From the NCBI GenBank assembly GCA_034096865.1, contig JAWQFJ010000517.1, positions 1 through 64,000 on the forward strand: DNA of 64,000 bases, written 5' to 3'. Shown here in pieces: positions 53,376-64,000 of this stretch. This DNA comes from Theodoxus fluviatilis (lineage: Eukaryota > Mollusca > Gastropoda > Cycloneritida > Neritidae). Below the pieces are notes generated by a model. The model was given only the letters and a program-made list of their open reading frames with translations. It had not been told where the DNA came from and did no database searches. Each line of letters starts with the position of its first letter. Position 1 is the stretch's first letter. Position numbers and translations under genes: made by a program.

Positions 53376-53846
53376 TTGGGCCTTTCGGGCCCTTTGTTTT
53401 TGCCCGAACGGTGTCCAACCCAAGATCTTGAGGTCCCTTCAGAGTTAAACCACATTGTAGGGGATGGGAACTGCCTGCACCGTGCCATAAGCCTTGACTT
53501 ATGTGGTAGCCAGGCCGAGCACATGGTTGTCCGAGAAAAAATAATCAACATCATATGCAGGAATCACCAGGCTTTCTCTGCATACGTGGATGGAGATGTA
53601 GGTGATTATCTCGCTCACAACACCCTCCGACCCCGTTCATGGGGGTCGGATGTAGAGATATTCGCGGCTGCCACCCTCCTTCAAACCACCATTGTGGTGT
53701 ACACAGCCACTTCCGAATGCTCGCGGAGATGGCTGCCACACCCACCCCTTTTCCCGATGAAGGGGGTAGACAGGTCCGAGGAGAACATTTACCTCCGAAA
53801 TGTCTGTGGCCAATTTGAGCGGGTGGTGTCCACAAAGGTAGTCTAA
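53376..53846 (+). CDS. OTU-like cysteine protease ORF carried by the pogo element
   Basis: The 156-residue ORF has the OTU signature. A Cys-loop NHIVGDGNCLHRAISLDLCG holds the catalytic D and C (GDGNC). Then come a helical region and a WGSDVEIFAAATLLQTTIVV motif (canonical WG-x-E/D-x-x-x-x-A). The C-terminal strand reads IYLRNVCGQFERVV, where OTU proteases normally have a catalytic His (HY or HF); here Gln precedes Phe. It may therefore be catalytically dead or use another residue. OTU domains (deubiquitinases) recur in invertebrate mobile elements. The start at 53376 is uncertain; the domain begins about residue 25. It lies between the pogo transposase remnant and the right TIR. Confidence 0.75.
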   Translation: MGLSGPLFLPERCPTQDLEVPSELNHIVGDGNCLHRAISLDLCGSQAEHMVVREKIINIICRNHQAFSAYVDGDVGDYLAHNTLRPRSWGSDVEIFAAATLLQTTIVVYTATSECSRRWLPHPPLFPMKGVDRSEENIYLRNVCGQFERVVSTKVV

Positions 53847-53939
53847 ATGAGGATGCCCTGAAAACTTCCCCACCAACTGATTTTTATCCGGATTCTATAG
53901 CTGTAAATGAGTTAGTCTGTTTAATTTTTTTGTCCATTC

Positions 53940-54345
53940 AGTCATTTTTTAACATGTTATAAATTCGTCACGAAAACCCATAACAGCCCAGAAGGCATTT
54001 TGGTTACATTTAGAGACATTGGTCATGGATGTGAATCAGTTGTTATCTTTTTATGTTCTTTTTATGTTTTTGTATTTTATGTTGTTGTATTATGTTATGT
54101 TGTTTTTATGATCTTGTTGTTGTTGTTGATTTTATCCATTAAACAGATTTTATGTTTAACTCCATTAATAATCTGTTTCGTTTGTCTATTCAGTCATTTT
54201 AACCTGTTATAAATTTGTCATGACTGAAGAGCCATAATAGCCCAGGAAGGCATTTTTTGTACAATAAAAACCAGAGGCATTGGTCGTGGGTGTGACTCAG
54301 TTGTTGCTTTTTATGTTGTTGTTTTTATCCATAAAACTGGTTTTA
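53940..54345. repeat. ~235-bp imperfect tandem duplication downstream of the OTU ORF
   Basis: GTTATAAATTCGTCA, CATAACAGCCCAGAAGGCAT, GACATTGGTCATGGATGTGA and ATCCATTAAAC occur twice in the same order (53957-54140 and 54207-54345). Both look like 3' UTR ends. Confidence 0.65.
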
Positions 54346-54409
54346 AGTTTAACTCGCTTTTTTGTATCCAGTGCGCGCGCGCGCGTGTGTGCTATAAATG
54401 TGTGCGTTT

Positions 54410-54920
<511 letters not shown>

Positions 54921-55050
54921 TGCGTGGCCGGATGTATGAAAGTCGATCCTCAATATTTTCATACATCCGGTTAACCGGATTTAGTAAAGACCGGATGTAT
55001 GAAAGACAAAAATTGGGTCCCGACGACTTTCTTACATCCGGTCTCGACTG

Positions 55051-55353
55051 TATATGTAAAGCTTCATAACTATTGAACTATATACAGTATCTTTACCAAA
55101 TTTTGAGACATTGCACATTATGCATTTATCTACATTCCTACATAATGTGGAATTGAAATCTGGAAAAAATATGAAAAATAAGGGGGAAAAGTCATTAAAA
55201 AATTAGAAAAGTTGGATGTTTCCGTCTGTACACACACAACAACTGTCATAACTTTTGAACCAATTGATGGATTTACCTCAAATTTGAAAGCAAAACTGAA
55301 AAAGGACAATTGTTTTGAAAGGAACCCCTTCAGGCTTCAGCACCGAGCAAGCC

Positions 55354-55385
<32 letters not shown>

Positions 55386-55756
55386 TTCTGTCATGTACAT
55401 ATATATATATATAAAGCTTCATAACTATTGAACTATATACAGTATCTTTACCAAATTTTGAGACATTGCACATTATGCATTTATCTACATTCCTACATAC
55501 TGTGGAATTGAAAGCTAGAAAATATGAAAAATAAGGGGGAAAAGTCATTACAAAATTAGAAAAGTTGGATGTCTCCGTCTGTACACACACAACAACTGTC
55601 ATAACTTTTGAACCAATTGATGGATTTACCTCAAATTTGAAAGCAAATGAAAAATAACATGGTTTGCTCTTATGGACACTGAAAAAGGACAATTGTTCTG
55701 AAAAGAACCCCTTCAGGCGTCAGCACCGAGCAAGGCGCCCCCCCCCCCCCCCCCCA
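55051..55756. repeat. ~350-bp tandem duplication ending in poly-C
   Basis: Two copies run from TAAAGCTTCATAACTATTGA to AACCCCTTCAGG(C)(T/G)TCAGCACC, GAGCAAG and a C run (55357-55384; 55737-55755). They differ by small indels. The pogo element is inserted at the boundary of the first copy. This is the region just 3' of the large transposase stop. Confidence 0.85.
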
Positions 55757-58700
55757 AAAAAAAAAGGCAGCAAGCAAGCACAGACTGTCATTTCAATTTA
55801 CAGAGCATTGCCAAACAAGTACTCCTTAAAAAGAAGATACTTCTGTCCCAAATTGTCTGGTGCTTCAACGATGAACGCACGCCCTGAAGATGACGATGGG
55901 GCCAGGGCGACGTTTCCAGCAAAAACAACTTCCGCAGCAATGGAGCAACGGTCCTCCCTTACTGGCCATCTGAAGATGTCACTGTCTTTTGTCCTCTCCA
56001 TGAACTTGACATCTGCTTCCCCCTCATCTCTCAGTTCACTCACTTCACCGATGTAGTAGGTGTCTTCATAATAGACCGCAACGATCTCCCCTACACGTTG
56101 AAATTGGAATGCTCTGTCAAAGTGTGTCTCCACCTCTCTCACATCTTGTTGGTCTTTCATTTCTTCTTCATCCTCTTCTCCTTCGCTGTCAGACTCGCAC
56201 TCAAAGAGCTCCCTTCGAGGGCGCTTTGCAGGAGGACCTTCAGGGTCAGGAAGAGGTGGCAGTCTTTCGATCACCTGCCCCCCGATGAACTGCAGTAGCC
56301 TGTTCACTAGTCAAAGATGGTCCTGTTACTCTCAGGTGCGGAGAAGTCTTGCTGAGCACCAACTTCTGGAAGAGGATTTCTGCCCTCAGTGCTTTTTTAA
56401 GTCCGGCATCAGTGGTGTATCTTGCAAGAAGTCTGTCAATGTCAGCAGGAGTACTGCAAGGTCCCCGATGAGGCTTCAGGTCGTCCATAACAGCAAGAAC
56501 CTTCTGTCGCTTCTTTTCCTCTGCAGCCTCTTTCTTTTGGCGGGCCTGTTGCAGCAGGTCTTTCTTCTGCCTCACTGCATCCCTCTCCATCATCATATGC
56601 TTCTCCCTCAGTGTGCTCGCCTTCTGACTCGACAGCTGCAGAATCTGCGTTTGCTCCTCCACCGGTTTGTGTTTCAGCCATGTAGTAACACTTCTGTTCC
56701 GTTCGAGCATGTTGACAGTCGAGTGATGGTGCAAGCTCGAACTCCTTCTCTTGAACAGCGAGAAGTCCAGGTCGGCAAAGTTCTGCTCACTCACAAGGTT
56801 TGTGATGTGCGAGTGCTGCAGCTTGTTACGCAGAGCAGGATCTTGGATGTTGTAATACCGCCCCTGGGGAAGAAAATCTGCCAGCTGCCGTTCTGTCACC
56901 TCCACCAAACCTGCACACACTTTCTGGAGCAGAGTTGTCACCGCTGCTTTCTTCTCCTCTCCAATGGTCAGCAGTGACTGCAGTATTTCACCATCATGGT
57001 GGAAGTTGATGTCGAGGAAGAGGGGCTCGCAGTTAGCATCCAAGGCAGGGGAGGCGTCTTGTGACCAGGCCATCAGGAGTCTGTGAAGTCGTCCAACATA
57101 CTCGAAGAAGTCCAGGTAGTGGACTGAAGCACCAAGGAGACTCCAGTATGGACCTGAAACGGGGAAATGAAAAAAATAAAGCATGCAAAAACAACTACTC
57201 ATCACAAACATTAACTTACTGTTGTACTTTTAAAATAAAAGAATAGCGTAGAATCTACTGTTACGAAAACTGACCTGTGATCCTGAAGTACAGCAAGCCA
57301 AGGGCAATGATGTGGTGGTCAATGGTCTCACACCTGCTGTCAGCAGCCACGCTCTGAATTTTCCCGTTGACTGCCTTGATCTGATTGAGGAGTTCTGTGC
57401 ACTCTTGTATGTCTTCACGATGGTAGTGCAGCCCTGCAAGTAGTAAAAAACAGGACAAAAATAATAAACTTTGTCTTTGAGTTTTACTATATTGTATTTG
57501 TACAACTACAAGGTATAATGTTACCATTTATTTAGTAATTTACACATAATCAGAATGATGTAACATTACTCCAGATTTTTATTTAGTAAAATGCTCTAAC
57601 TAAAGAAAACTAACCTGCAGCTGCCTGAAACAAGTTGTTGAACCTGTTTTCCCGGAAACTTGTCACTGCAGACTTCCTTCCCACAGTCAGGCAGTAGGCT
57701 TCCCAGGAGTCCCTCATGCCGTTTTTGTCATCCCCTCGTGGTCCAAGAATGTCACATGCTGTGCGGACATACCTGTGAGTGTGAATATAATAGCAAATGT
57801 TTTGTTACTCCCGAGTAATAAAAAGAAAAACACAACAACAACAACAAAATTATTCAAGAAAGTACAAATACCAATCACCCCAAAAAATAACTACAGTACA
57901 AATGCTTTAAAAAATTAAAGTATAGAATAACAATTACCTGAATGCTGAGCTCTCTGTGGACTTGAAAAAGCTGAAGCGTGGCAGGGCATCTCTTCCAAGT
58001 TTCTCCCCACTCTCCTTCTCTTCATTGGTCAGCACCTTCTTGCATGCAGTACCCATACCCAGAAGGTAGTGGGCGTTGCAGTGCAAAAACTCCAGCCCCT
58101 CGTCAGGCTCCTGCCAAACGACTTCATCACAGCTGCTCGATCAGACATCACTGATGTCAAGCTGATGAGCATTCGAATGAACATCTCTTGGGCATCCGCT
58201 CCTGCATAGATGTCTGAAATCTCCTCCAGCATTTGGATGGTAATGTCAACCAGAGTTGATGTATCCTCTGTAGCTACGGGAGTGAAGCCCAGGGAGAGGG
58301 TCCCTTCACTAGTGGTGACCTGTTGGCACACATATTTGACACCACTACGGCTGGTGCCGTCGATGTGCAGATCCCAATGGTCAGTCTTCTGCAGCACTTC
58401 AGCGACATGAGCCTTACTCAGGACATGCATCTGGTCTGCAAACCGGAGAGCACTTCGTTGTGAGGGCAAATCACTTTCTGGCACTCGGCCTTCACAGATG
58501 GTTTCAACAACAGTCTTGATGACAACACCACACCTGTGTGCTGGTACTTCGCACTCTCCCATCAAGGCCATGATGGCAACTTTGGCTTTTTTCTTGAAGT
58601 GTCCAAGCTCATTTTTCAGTCTGATGATCTTGTTCTCATCTTCTTCCACCACAACAGGGATAGCTCGCTCAACTTGGACTTGAAGTTTTTGCTTCACATT

Positions 58701-60080
58701 GTGCAGACGACGCTTTATGTCACCCTGGGCCACCTGCTGCCTTCGAAGCTGTTCTCTCAGCCCTCTCTCGATGCCTTCTTTGTCATGCAGTTGGGCTTCC
58801 TTTTCCTGTAGTTGTGTTTTCAGGTCCTCCAACTTGATTTCTCTTCGCTTCAGCTTCTTCTCCACCCCTTTGTCCCTGGCATAGTTCAGCTTCCTAGAGA
58901 TCTCACTACAATGTGCATCTCTTTCTAGAATCTTTTGCTCAAGTTCAGTCACTTTTGCCTTCAGGCTGCTACACTCCTTTACATGGTGAGCATTGGTTTC
59001 TCGCAGAGCCTGCAGCTGTGTCTGGTTGTCATTGTTCACTTCAAGTAGTATGGTGCACTGCAACTGTAAACTAGCAACTTGAGCTTGAAGGTCCTCTTGC
59101 TTGCACTTTGCTGCATATAGCTGCTTGGCACCCTCCGCCAGCTGCAACACGTAGTCAGGAAGGTTGCCTGATTCCAGTGAAGAACCATATGATGATGATG
59201 ACGCCGATGAAGGAGCAGATGCAGTAGCAGCCGCCAACGATGACGATGGAGGAGACGCCGATGAAGGAGCAGGTGCTGATGATAATGCAGATGGGAAAGG
59301 GGAAGCAAGAAGAAAGTTGTCGTATTTCTCCTTTCCAGCAGGTTGAAATGCACGGGATTGCAATTTAGCATTTTTTTTGCTGAACTTTGCTGCTGCTGCT
59401 GCTATGATTGCCTCAGATGCACTAGTGCCAGTCAGCCGAACCCACCACTTGCAGACATCACCAAATGTACAGTTCTCTTTCCTCTTCAGCGAGAGCAGAT
59501 CTTTCAGAAGACCACATGTGGGGTTTCGGTACGGAGACACAGGTAGTCCCTCCATAAGGCTTGCCCTGTCTACTCCCTGCAGAAAAGGCCCAAGGCTGTC
59601 TTGGAGTTGCAGGGAGGTTGCTGGTCCAGAACTAGAAGGTGTCAGCACATGCTTTGCTTGGGCTGAGACAAGCAAGTACCTCAGCCTTGCAACACGTGTT
59701 CCTGGGAACAGCTTGCTGAGGAAGATTGCCGCCTCATCAAAAGATTTTCCTGATTCATCTTTCAGCTCCAAAATAATGCGTAGGAGCTCATCTGTCATGG
59801 GAAGAGATGGAGGCTTGGGGCGTCGGCCTCTTCCAGTGGCAAAAAACACTGCCCTTAGTTGGTCTCGCACGGCATCATCTGGGGAAAAAAAGAAAACAAA
59901 ATACAACTCAAGCAGTCTTAACCAAGCATTTATTCTAACCTGGATGAACTGGCCTACAAGCATGTAGTTGTATGAAATAATAACAAAAACTTCCTGCACA
60001 GCCTGCAACAAGTATTTCAATTATCTTATGTGCGGCAAACGCTTTGCGAATGTGTACGTGATTGCTGTGGCATGCAAGTG

Positions 60081-61373
60081 CAGACCTGCCAACCCACCAT
60101 CATGCCAAAGAGTAGCATCCAGAGCTTTTTGGAGTAGCATTTAAGAAATAGGCATGGGGGGTGGGGGTGGGGGAAGAAGCGCTGCACCAATGGCGTGAAG
60201 GGGGGCGGGGGGAGGCTGTGAAGGCGGCGCGGAGCGCTGAACAGACGGCGTGAATGGGAGGGGGAAGGCGAATTCTACGTGACGGTCCAAAGTTCAAGCA
60301 CGCAGAAAAATCGTAGTTTTTCCTGACGATCGTAGCAAGCATGTCGAAATCGTAGCATGCTACGCCAGGGGCGGATCTGGGGGGGGTGCAATGGGTGCAA
60401 TTGCACACCCCCCCCCCCCCCCCCCCAGCGGGACAAAAAAAAAAAAAGAAAAAAAAAAGAAAAAAAAGAAGAAAAAAAAGAGATATGTTGATAATGTAGT
60501 AATGTAAATGTAATTGCACCCCCCCCCCCCCAAGCAAAAAGACAAAAAAATGAGAGAGAGACTCAGGGAAAGAGATGTTGATAAATATTGGAATGTAAAT
60601 ATAATTGCACCCCCCCCCCCCCTCCTCGGCTTAAAAAAATAGAAGAGAGAAGCTGATCATAAATATAGTAATGTAAATGTAATTGCACACCCCCCCCCCC
60701 CCCCCTCCCTCGGCAGAACCAAAAAGAGAAAGAGATGCTGATAAATATAGTAATGTAAATGTAATTCCACCCCCAGCCAAAAAACTAACTAAATAAATTA
60801 AAGAAATAAAATACATAAACAATGATAATACATAAATAAAAAAATGGAAAGAGAAATATGTTGATAAATATAGTGATGTAATTGCACACCCCCCCCCCCC
60901 CAGCCAAAATAAAAAGGGGTGGGTGGGTGCAGAGAGAGAGATGCTGATAAATATAGGAATGCACTAGTAAAATTAAAACTACAAGACTGTCAAAACTGCC
61001 TCCCTTGTTCATTACATCGAACTTATTTAGCACTGTACATTTTCGAGCATGTGCTTCCCAAGAGAGAGACAGTTGGTCCTATCTCCACCCCCCACCACAT
61101 CAGTGGCAAAATGTATCGCCTGAAAATAGCACTTTACACGCTCAGATTGCACCAGATTGCACCATTTTGCTTCCTTTTTATAAAAAAATTCAGGGGGGGG
61201 CATGCCCCCGGACCCCCCTAGCATGCTCGGCGCTTTGCGCCGTCGGTTCAGCGCTTCGCGCCTTCGCTGATAAGATACCAAAAAAATTTGAACTTTGCAC
61301 CCCCCCCTTTCAAAACCCAGATCCGCCCCTGCAACGCCTAAATCGTAGTACTTGGCAGGTCTGCATTGGGGTG
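60081..61373. mobile_element. CAGACCTGCCAA TIR element, 1.3 kb, in transposase intron 1
   Basis: CAGACCTGCCAACCCACC / ACTTGGCAGGTCTG ends match the element at 43093. The flanks (CAAGTG / CATTGG) do not form a convincing duplication, unlike the other copies. Within it, another TIR element sits at 60366-61331. Confidence 0.82.
60366..61331. mobile_element. CAGGGGCGGATCTGGG TIR element with C-tract tandem repeats
   Basis: Perfect 16-bp inverted ends CAGGGGCGGATCTGGG; flanks CTACGC / CAACGC form a 6-bp duplication with one mismatch. About five ~100-bp units (60475-60960) each contain GATGTTGATAAATATAGTAA, TGTAAATGTAATTGCAC and a C run of 10-20. No transposase is visible. Confidence 0.85.
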
Positions 61374-62226
61374 TGAATATGATGGCACGGAAGAAGGACA
61401 GAGAGCACTACCGGCAGAAATATAGTCTTTGCTACCGGGAAGCGCTGACGCTCGCAGCGGTCACTGGTTATGCACAATTTACAAACGTGATGTGAGCGTG
61501 GGGGCTTTCATAGAGCAAGGGAAATTTATATCGCTAATCTGTTGTTACTTTTCCAAAAATAACTCAGATCAGAAGGGGAAAGTTAGTAGTCTCGTTTTCC
61601 AAACCTCAAGTCTGTCAATGTCGATCGATATGAAATCGAAGTCGCATTTGTTTACTGAAGCGAGCGGTGTAAATCTATAGTTACGTGTGCAGGCAATTGG
61701 GAATAGAAATTCTATTAGAATGCACCCGCATCCGTGCAAATATTTGGAAAGATGAGTTCATGCTACATGCTATGGATAGAAAACTAATGCCGTAAAGGTC
61801 ATGCGCCTTCAATTCAGCTCTTTGAAAGCAGGGAATCCCGTATGATGTGAAGGCCGTCTTGATTACTATTGACGTATAGTGACCAGAATAGCGCGGTTGT
61901 GCGCATGATCGACATCAGAATCAAAATAACGTTAGCAGATAATCGGTAACATACACAAGCATAAATAAAATTAGGCATATTCAGAAAGGTTCATTCTTCA
62001 ATTCTATATGTGTATTTTACATTAACAACCTTGGTATTTGACGAAAAATGTGATTTTATTCAACTTAGTTGGCACTTCGGGTTTGATGAAAAACCCTGCG
62101 AACACTGAACTCGATTACCTCCATTATTTTGACACAATATTTCGCATTTTTATTTAAAAACTTGAACAGATGTGTTCTATATAGATTGTTTAAGCATGCA
62201 ATGCAACAAAGTAATAGTAGACTTAC
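61374..62226. other. Intron 1 of the large transposase, no other gene seen
   Basis: Sequence between the nested element and exon 1 of the transposase. No additional ORF with domain evidence is seen. Confidence 0.5.
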
Positions 62227-62287
62227 CGATTCCGCCAGAACATTCACTCACAATCGCAGGATCACACTCGTTGTCTTCGCTCGCCAT

Positions 62288-62916
62288 GTTGAAATGCGCG
62301 CGTGCCGGACGATTGAAAACTGCGCGAGTGGGTATACGATTCGATCGACTTGGGTGAAAAGTACACGTAATGAAAACATTAGCCCAGTATCTCATTCAAA
62401 CGAGAATGGATTCGTCTTCACTTTTCTGTCAGTTGGGTGGCGAGATATTGCGTATTTATTTCAGAATCGTCGAAAAACTATCATACTTTGCAGAAAAACG
62501 GAAGCCACTCGCACATTTTTGCTGAAAACAAATTCATAATAGCACCATTGGAAAGATCGTTCTCTCGTGGTCATTTTGGTACAATTTATAGACGCGTAGC
62601 GCACATGTCCTACACACCCAACGCCCACAACGACAAGTACCCTGTAATCGAAAACAGAAATCGCACTCGCGCATCGCGGCCAAAACCGCTGCGGCGGCGT
62701 TTCGCATGGTCTGCTAGTTTTATTGCTGTGAGATAAATATTTAATCAATCGAAATAAATCCAACTGCAATCAAAAGAGAAAAGATCATTCTATTATTTGA
62801 TCGAAAGTTTAAAAACATCCGTGAACTAGTAGCTGAGATCTGACCTTGGGAAAATGACCAAAAATTGGAAAATTTTCACAATGTTGGTCAGATTTCCGGG
62901 CACCTGCCGCTACCTA
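62288..62916. promoter_or_regulatory. 5' flank of the large transposase up to the right TIR
   Basis: About 630 bp upstream of the ATG at 62287. It presumably holds the transposon promoter, but no clear TATA or Inr motif can be assigned. Several dyads such as GCGCGCGTGCC occur near the start. Confidence 0.35.
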
Positions 62917-63510
62917 CATGTATGTCCACTCTTCACCCTCATACAAATCAATCATGTATGTCCACTCTTCACCCTCATACAAATCAATCATGTATGTCCA
63001 CTCTTCACCCTCATACAAATCAATCTTGTATGTCCACTCTTCACCCTCATACAAAGCAATCATGTCTGTCCGCTCTGTACCCTCATACAAAGCAATAATG
63101 TCTGTCCGCTCTTTACCCTCATACAAAGCAATCATGTCTGTCCGCTCTGTACCCTCATACAAAGCAATCATGTCTGTCCGCTCTGTACCCTCATACAAAG
63201 CAATCATGTCTGTCCGCTCTTTACCCTCATACAAAGCAATCATGTCTGTCCGCTCTGTACCCTCATACAAAGCAATCATGTCTGTCCGCTCTTTACCCTC
63301 ATACAAATCAATCATGTCTGTCCACTCTTTACCCTCATACAAAGCAATCATGTCTGTCCGCTCTGTACCCTCATACAAAGCAATCATGTCTGTCCGCATT
63401 TCACCCTCATACAAAGCAATCATGTCTGTCCAGTCTTTAACCTCATACAAATCAATCATGTCTGTCCGCTCTGTACCCTCATACAAAGCAATCATGTCTG
63501 TCATCTGTTT
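62917..63510. repeat. 36-bp minisatellite, right part (~16 units)
   Basis: Same unit and same register as 46860-50303, beginning with the CATGTAT duplication. The first four units are of the TGTATG...TCA type, as is the last unit before the insertion, consistent with one continuous array. Confidence 0.95.
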
Positions 63511-64000
63511 CTCTGGTTCAAATGCAAAACGCTCACTTGTTGAATTACTGACACCCATACAAAGAAACCATAACCAAATAACAGTACTGATTTCTGAATA
63601 CTCTACATAGAACACATCAATAGTTCATTTAAATCCCTACATAATTCTAATCAAGATGTGCGTTGGAGTCCACAGAGCAAGCAGACTCGGACCACTGAGG
63701 GAGATAGTGGCTAGACACTCCCAGCACAGCAAGGCATCAAACACTGTCTTCAGAGGAAGAGCCCCATCAAAAGGTGTTTCAGCCCTTTACACTTAGAGAT
63801 ATATGATTACTACACTCTACACTTAGAGATATATGATACTACATGGCTTATCTTGAAGCTGAGAGGTATTAGGAGTTTCACCGTGTGTGAATGCTCCAAT
63901 AAACTTCTAGATCAGAGAAATAGGAACTGTGTGTTTCTGTTACACTGTGCGTGACAGTCTTTACTCACAGCTTCCCAATTATGCTTCAGATCATGAAAAA
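63511..64000. other. Right edge, no gene seen
   Basis: A short duplication ACTACACTCTACACTTAGAGATATATGAT-like (63786-63840; pieces TTAGAGATATATGAT) is present. No IPO4 exon is recognised before the edge. Confidence 0.45.

Larger units (their letters stand above)
55798..62287 (-). pseudogene. Five-exon transposase of the 12.6-kb element, with two frameshifts
   Basis: Exons: 62287-62227 (MASEDNECDPAIVSECSGGI), 59878-57938, 57772-57615, 57433-57275, 57153-55798; all junctions keep phase. About 1,225 residues. Order: N-terminal globular part, Ser/Ala-rich linker, long coiled coil (about residues 300-470), and a core with HWDLHIDGTSRSG, SLTSVMSDRAAVMKSF and FLHCNAHYLLG (likely RNase-H-like, metal-binding Asp residues and a His/Cys pair). 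Then come GPYWSLLGASVHYLDFFEYV, SEQNFADLDFSLFKRR, a Lys/Glu-rich helix, and a C-terminal AVYYEDTYYIGEV domain resembling a small beta-barrel (Tudor/SH3-like). Frameshifts are apparent near 58110-58130 and 56300-56320, so it is probably inactive. The family recurs as uncharacterised ORFs in marine invertebrates; I cannot name its superfamily. Confidence 0.82.

Noticed and set aside
53376..53846. OTU ORF as a host deubiquitinase gene
   Set aside because: It lies between the TIRs of a pogo element next to a DDE_1 remnant, has no introns, and its terminal motif lacks the usual His.
63960..64000. Possible IPO4 exon end (GAAGCT|GTGAGT on the - strand) at the right edge
   Set aside because: The donor is acceptable, but the short visible coding piece (DLKHNWEA) has no recognisable match to IPO4, and frame cannot be tested at the edge.

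Overview
This is eukaryotic nuclear DNA from an intron-rich, repeat-rich animal. It has spliced genes with GT-AG exons, dense microsatellites, minisatellites and many DNA transposons. The transposon types and the importin-4 protein sequence fit a marine invertebrate, probably a mollusc; that taxon is an inference, because no diagnostic marker is present. A 3-base N run (29699-29701) marks an assembly gap.

Two host genes meet tail to tail. At the left, on the + strand, are the last three exons (29-351, 6220-6546, 7509-7716) of a leucine-rich-repeat protein of the F-box/LRR (FBXL/AMN1) type. From 45966 down to 16861, on the - strand, are the last thirteen exons of importin-4 (IPO4), a HEAT-repeat nuclear import receptor. 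Every exon joins its neighbour in phase, and the acidic loop and C-terminal HEAT repeats line up with animal IPO4. The 5' half of IPO4 lies beyond the right edge, so everything from 45967 to 64000 is apparently intronic or upstream.

The introns are filled with mobile and tandem DNA. (1) Several TIR elements with CAG...CTG ends have perfect 6-bp target duplications: 15447-16101, 19365-21959, 26175-35248, 38222-39740 and 43093-43473. Some keep a BED-type zinc-finger exon of their transposase. (2) A 12.6-kb element (50304-62916, TIR TAGGTAGCGGCAG, 7-bp duplication CATGTAT) carries a five-exon, about 1,225-residue transposase on the - strand with two apparent frameshifts. It also holds a nested pogo-type element that contains an OTU-protease ORF. 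(3) There are piggyBac-like (TTAA) fragments, a CENP-B/Tigger-like element, LINE 3' ends, a tRNA-derived SINE candidate, a SINE-like family with five copies, and a dispersed element packed with AGGTCA nuclear-receptor half-sites.

Three observations stand out. A 79-bp tandem array (24782-26174) is built from the 3' end of an IPO4 exon plus its splice donor, so that nearly every unit is a potential in-frame 36-nt mini-exon. The 9-kb transposon that split this array from its parent exon contains two exons of an SRSF10-like splicing factor, and the second ends exactly at a U12-type donor (ATATCCTTT). A 36-bp minisatellite of about 112 units is open in at least four reading frames and is split by the 12.6-kb element.
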